From: Prostheceraeus crozeri | Lineage: Eukaryota; Platyhelminthes; Polycladida; Euryleptidae | Assembly: GCA_907163375.1 (NCBI GenBank) | Contig: CAJQUW010003479.1 | Coordinates: 1 to 64,000 of the forward strand | Length of the DNA stretch: 64,000 nucleotides | Reading direction: 5' to 3' | Shown here: piece after piece, positions 62,300 to 64,000 of the stretch | Position numbering within the stretch: position 1 is the stretch's first letter | Layout: each line of letters starts with the position of its first letter | Notes under the pieces: model-generated | The model's database searches: none | Told to the model about the DNA's origin: nothing | What the model saw: the letters and a program-made list of their open reading frames with translations, nothing else | Position numbers and translations under genes: made by a program

Positions 62300-62532
62300 G
62301 ATTTCAGTATTCCTCGGATATCTTTCCTGATGATATCCAAGGATAACTTTCTTAAAATATAAACGATTCGGACATCCTCGGATATCCACTAATTTTTTAT
62401 AATTTTATAAATGACATCCACGGATATCATTTTCAAACTTTCTTCTAGCCGCGGACATCCACTTCATAAATAATGATATCCAATCGTCATCCTTGAAAAA
62501 TACGGATATACGTTCGAAGAATTTTGCTCGGG
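62300..62532. repeat. GGATATCC/GGACATCC word repeat, second locus
   Basis: CCTCGGATATC, GATGATATCCAAGGATAAC, GGACATCCTCGGATATCCAC, GACATCCACGGATATC and GCGGACATCC recur. The right edge GAAGAATTTTGCTCGGGGG, read as its complement, resembles the CGAGCAAAAT terminus of the 9.6-kb element. Confidence 0.6.
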
Positions 62533-63465
62533 GGGAAGTCCCTCAGACATTTTACTGCTTCTGTAAAATGGTTTTCATGATAAAGCAGTCACGAATACAG
62601 TCAGGGCACATATCAATTACATTCCTCAAATCTAGGGCATCTGATTATAAAAAGCTAGCCGCTAGCAGAGCTTCAATTTTCTAATGAAATATATAGTCTA
62701 AAATCGAAAATATTTCAAATTAAAAATGCACAATTATGCTTTCTGATGTATGCTTCTGATTGCTGAACTCAAGAAACTCTAAGGAAGCATGAAGCCTCTC
62801 ACAATTGTCCAATAATATCGAGTGAAACCAACCGCCCCTCCCTTGCCTGCATTTGATAACTTTTCATAAAACAGTATTCAACATTTCCTTATCGGTGTAA
62901 GCATAATATTTGGAAGGCATAATATTCAAGGAATCATACATTGTAATCATAAAGTAACATTAAACATGGGATACATCTGAATATAGCGAACAGTATAGCT
63001 CATTGCATATTTGTAGCAGATTTCAGTATGGAAAGTAAAATATTTGTTCGATAGATTTCGAATTGTTTTTTTTTTGTTTTAAGTCGCATGCAGTATTGCG
63101 CATTATGATACGATTTATCATGAAAAGTATTCTGAAAGTGTCTCAGCCTGCTTGTTTGCAATTCATGCAATAGAATGTTGCTTTTAATTCAAGATTGCAG
63201 AAGACACATAACCATTTAAATTAGAAATAGAACTTGTGCTGTCAATTTCAGTAAGATTTCGGGCTTTTCCGCAAGTTTACCTCGGAGGAAAAAAATCGAA
63301 TTTTTGGACTTGATTTTGATTCACTTCTGGATCAGATGTTTACCGCTGGATAGACTATAGAAAATTTCAATCTAGTCCAACCAAATCGGTGGGAATATTT
63401 CATCACGATTTTCTTCTAACTAAGCAGCTTTCTGTTGTGGACTAAATGTCTACACTAATGGACAA
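62533..63465. other. Intergenic, nothing recognised
   Basis: AT-rich, with a short T9 run at about 63068. No gene signals. Confidence 0.5.
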
Positions 63466-64000
63466 AAGACCGTTCCAGGACACCATAAAATCAAAAAAAT
63501 TAGTACTTTTAAAAACGACATAAATTCATGAATTTAGTCCCTTTTTCAGGTTTTTAAGACCTAAATTCATGAATTTAGTCCATTCAAAAAGTACCATTTT
63601 TTCAAAAATGGCATTTTTAAAAACGACATAAATTCATGAATTTGAACCCTTTTTCAGGTTATGAAGACCTAAATTCATAAATCGGCTAAAGCCAGAGGAG
63701 CTTCGCTCCGATTTGGGCGTTTTTAAAAATACCCAATTTTCAAATTTTTCAAAATCTCAAATTTGAGAATTACAATCGGGCGAAGCCCTAGAACCTTCGG
63801 TTCGATTTTCACCCCCGCCAAAATCATGACCGTTCCAGGACACCGAAAATCAGAAAAGTTAAGAATCTCAAAATTTGTGAATTACAATTTTCTCGCTTAA
63901 ATCATGACCGTTCTAGGACACCGAAAATTATAAATTAAGAAGCTCAAATTTGTGATTATGTCATTTTCAGGTTTTTAAAATATATCATGACTAAAAATAT
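63466..64000. repeat. Complex repeat with mini-hairpins, runs off the window
   Basis: GACCGTTCCAGGACACC occurs at about 63468 and 63828, with a variant GACCGTTCTAGGACACC at about 63906. A unit from AAAACGACATAAATTCATGA to TTTTTCAGG and AGACCTAAATTCAT occurs twice, about 106 bp apart (63510 and 63616), and contains the 18-bp palindrome CTAAATTCATGAATTTAG. Three tiny hairpins follow: GGAGC-TTC-GCTCC (63697-63709), GGGC-GAA-GCCC (63778-63788) and GAACC-TTC-GGTTC (63791-63803). No ORF is present. Confidence 0.8.

Overview
The window is AT-rich animal nuclear DNA. It has spliced genes with GT-AG introns, tRNA-headed SINEs and many families of decayed transposons, and no bacterial-style operons. 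The TE families (pogo, hAT, a CR1/L2-type LINE, Penelope-like elements) and recurrent words such as TAGGCCTA suggest a marine invertebrate. I cannot name the species, and the phylum is a guess. About nine tenths of the window is non-coding.

Layout. 1-2.9 kb: a decayed gene of an invertebrate multicopy family whose function I do not know, split by a 613-bp hAT MITE whose removal restores the reading frame. 2.9-9.4 kb: no gene, apart from a hAT transposase C-terminus (6.3 kb), a LINE RT tail (6.8 kb) and a short GC-rich island (5.4 kb). 9.5-12.5 kb: a 1.8-kb element with about 170-bp terminal inverted repeats (TIRs) lies directly against a Penelope-like (PLE) GIY-YIG relic, followed by a tRNA-like head and a CATGCATG repeat. 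14.8-17.5 kb: a 2.7-kb hAT-type element carrying a SINE. 18.4-20.8 kb: a 5'-truncated LINE on the minus strand. 21-35 kb: mostly unrecognised DNA with fold-back and degenerate-word repeats, a tRNA-like relic, and a PLE fragment with an 80-bp perfect inverted repeat. 35.4-36.3 kb: probably the last two exons of a host gene on the plus strand.

38.2-50.6 kb is the most coherent unit. On the minus strand a large transposase (CACTA/EnSpm-like, Transposase_21-type architecture) is followed about 180 bp later by a six-exon gene that I could assemble without a break (486 aa; coiled coil, 63-bp coding minisatellite, DUF4806-like C-terminal domain). A 3.0-kb pogo element (24-bp TIRs, TA duplication) has inserted into the transposase. 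Removing it with one TA copy restores the frame, although a separate 1-nt shift near the C-terminus remains. I suggest that the two minus-strand genes belong to one two-gene transposon.

51-64 kb: mostly featureless, with fold-backs at 51.0 and 58.1 kb (the latter with hammerhead-like CTGACGA...GAAA cores), two CRE-containing segments, and a complex repeat with three mini-hairpins at the right edge. Across the window at least seven loci are built from diverged copies of a short self-complementary word, a different word at most loci. These look like MITE-type elements sharing one style of construction.
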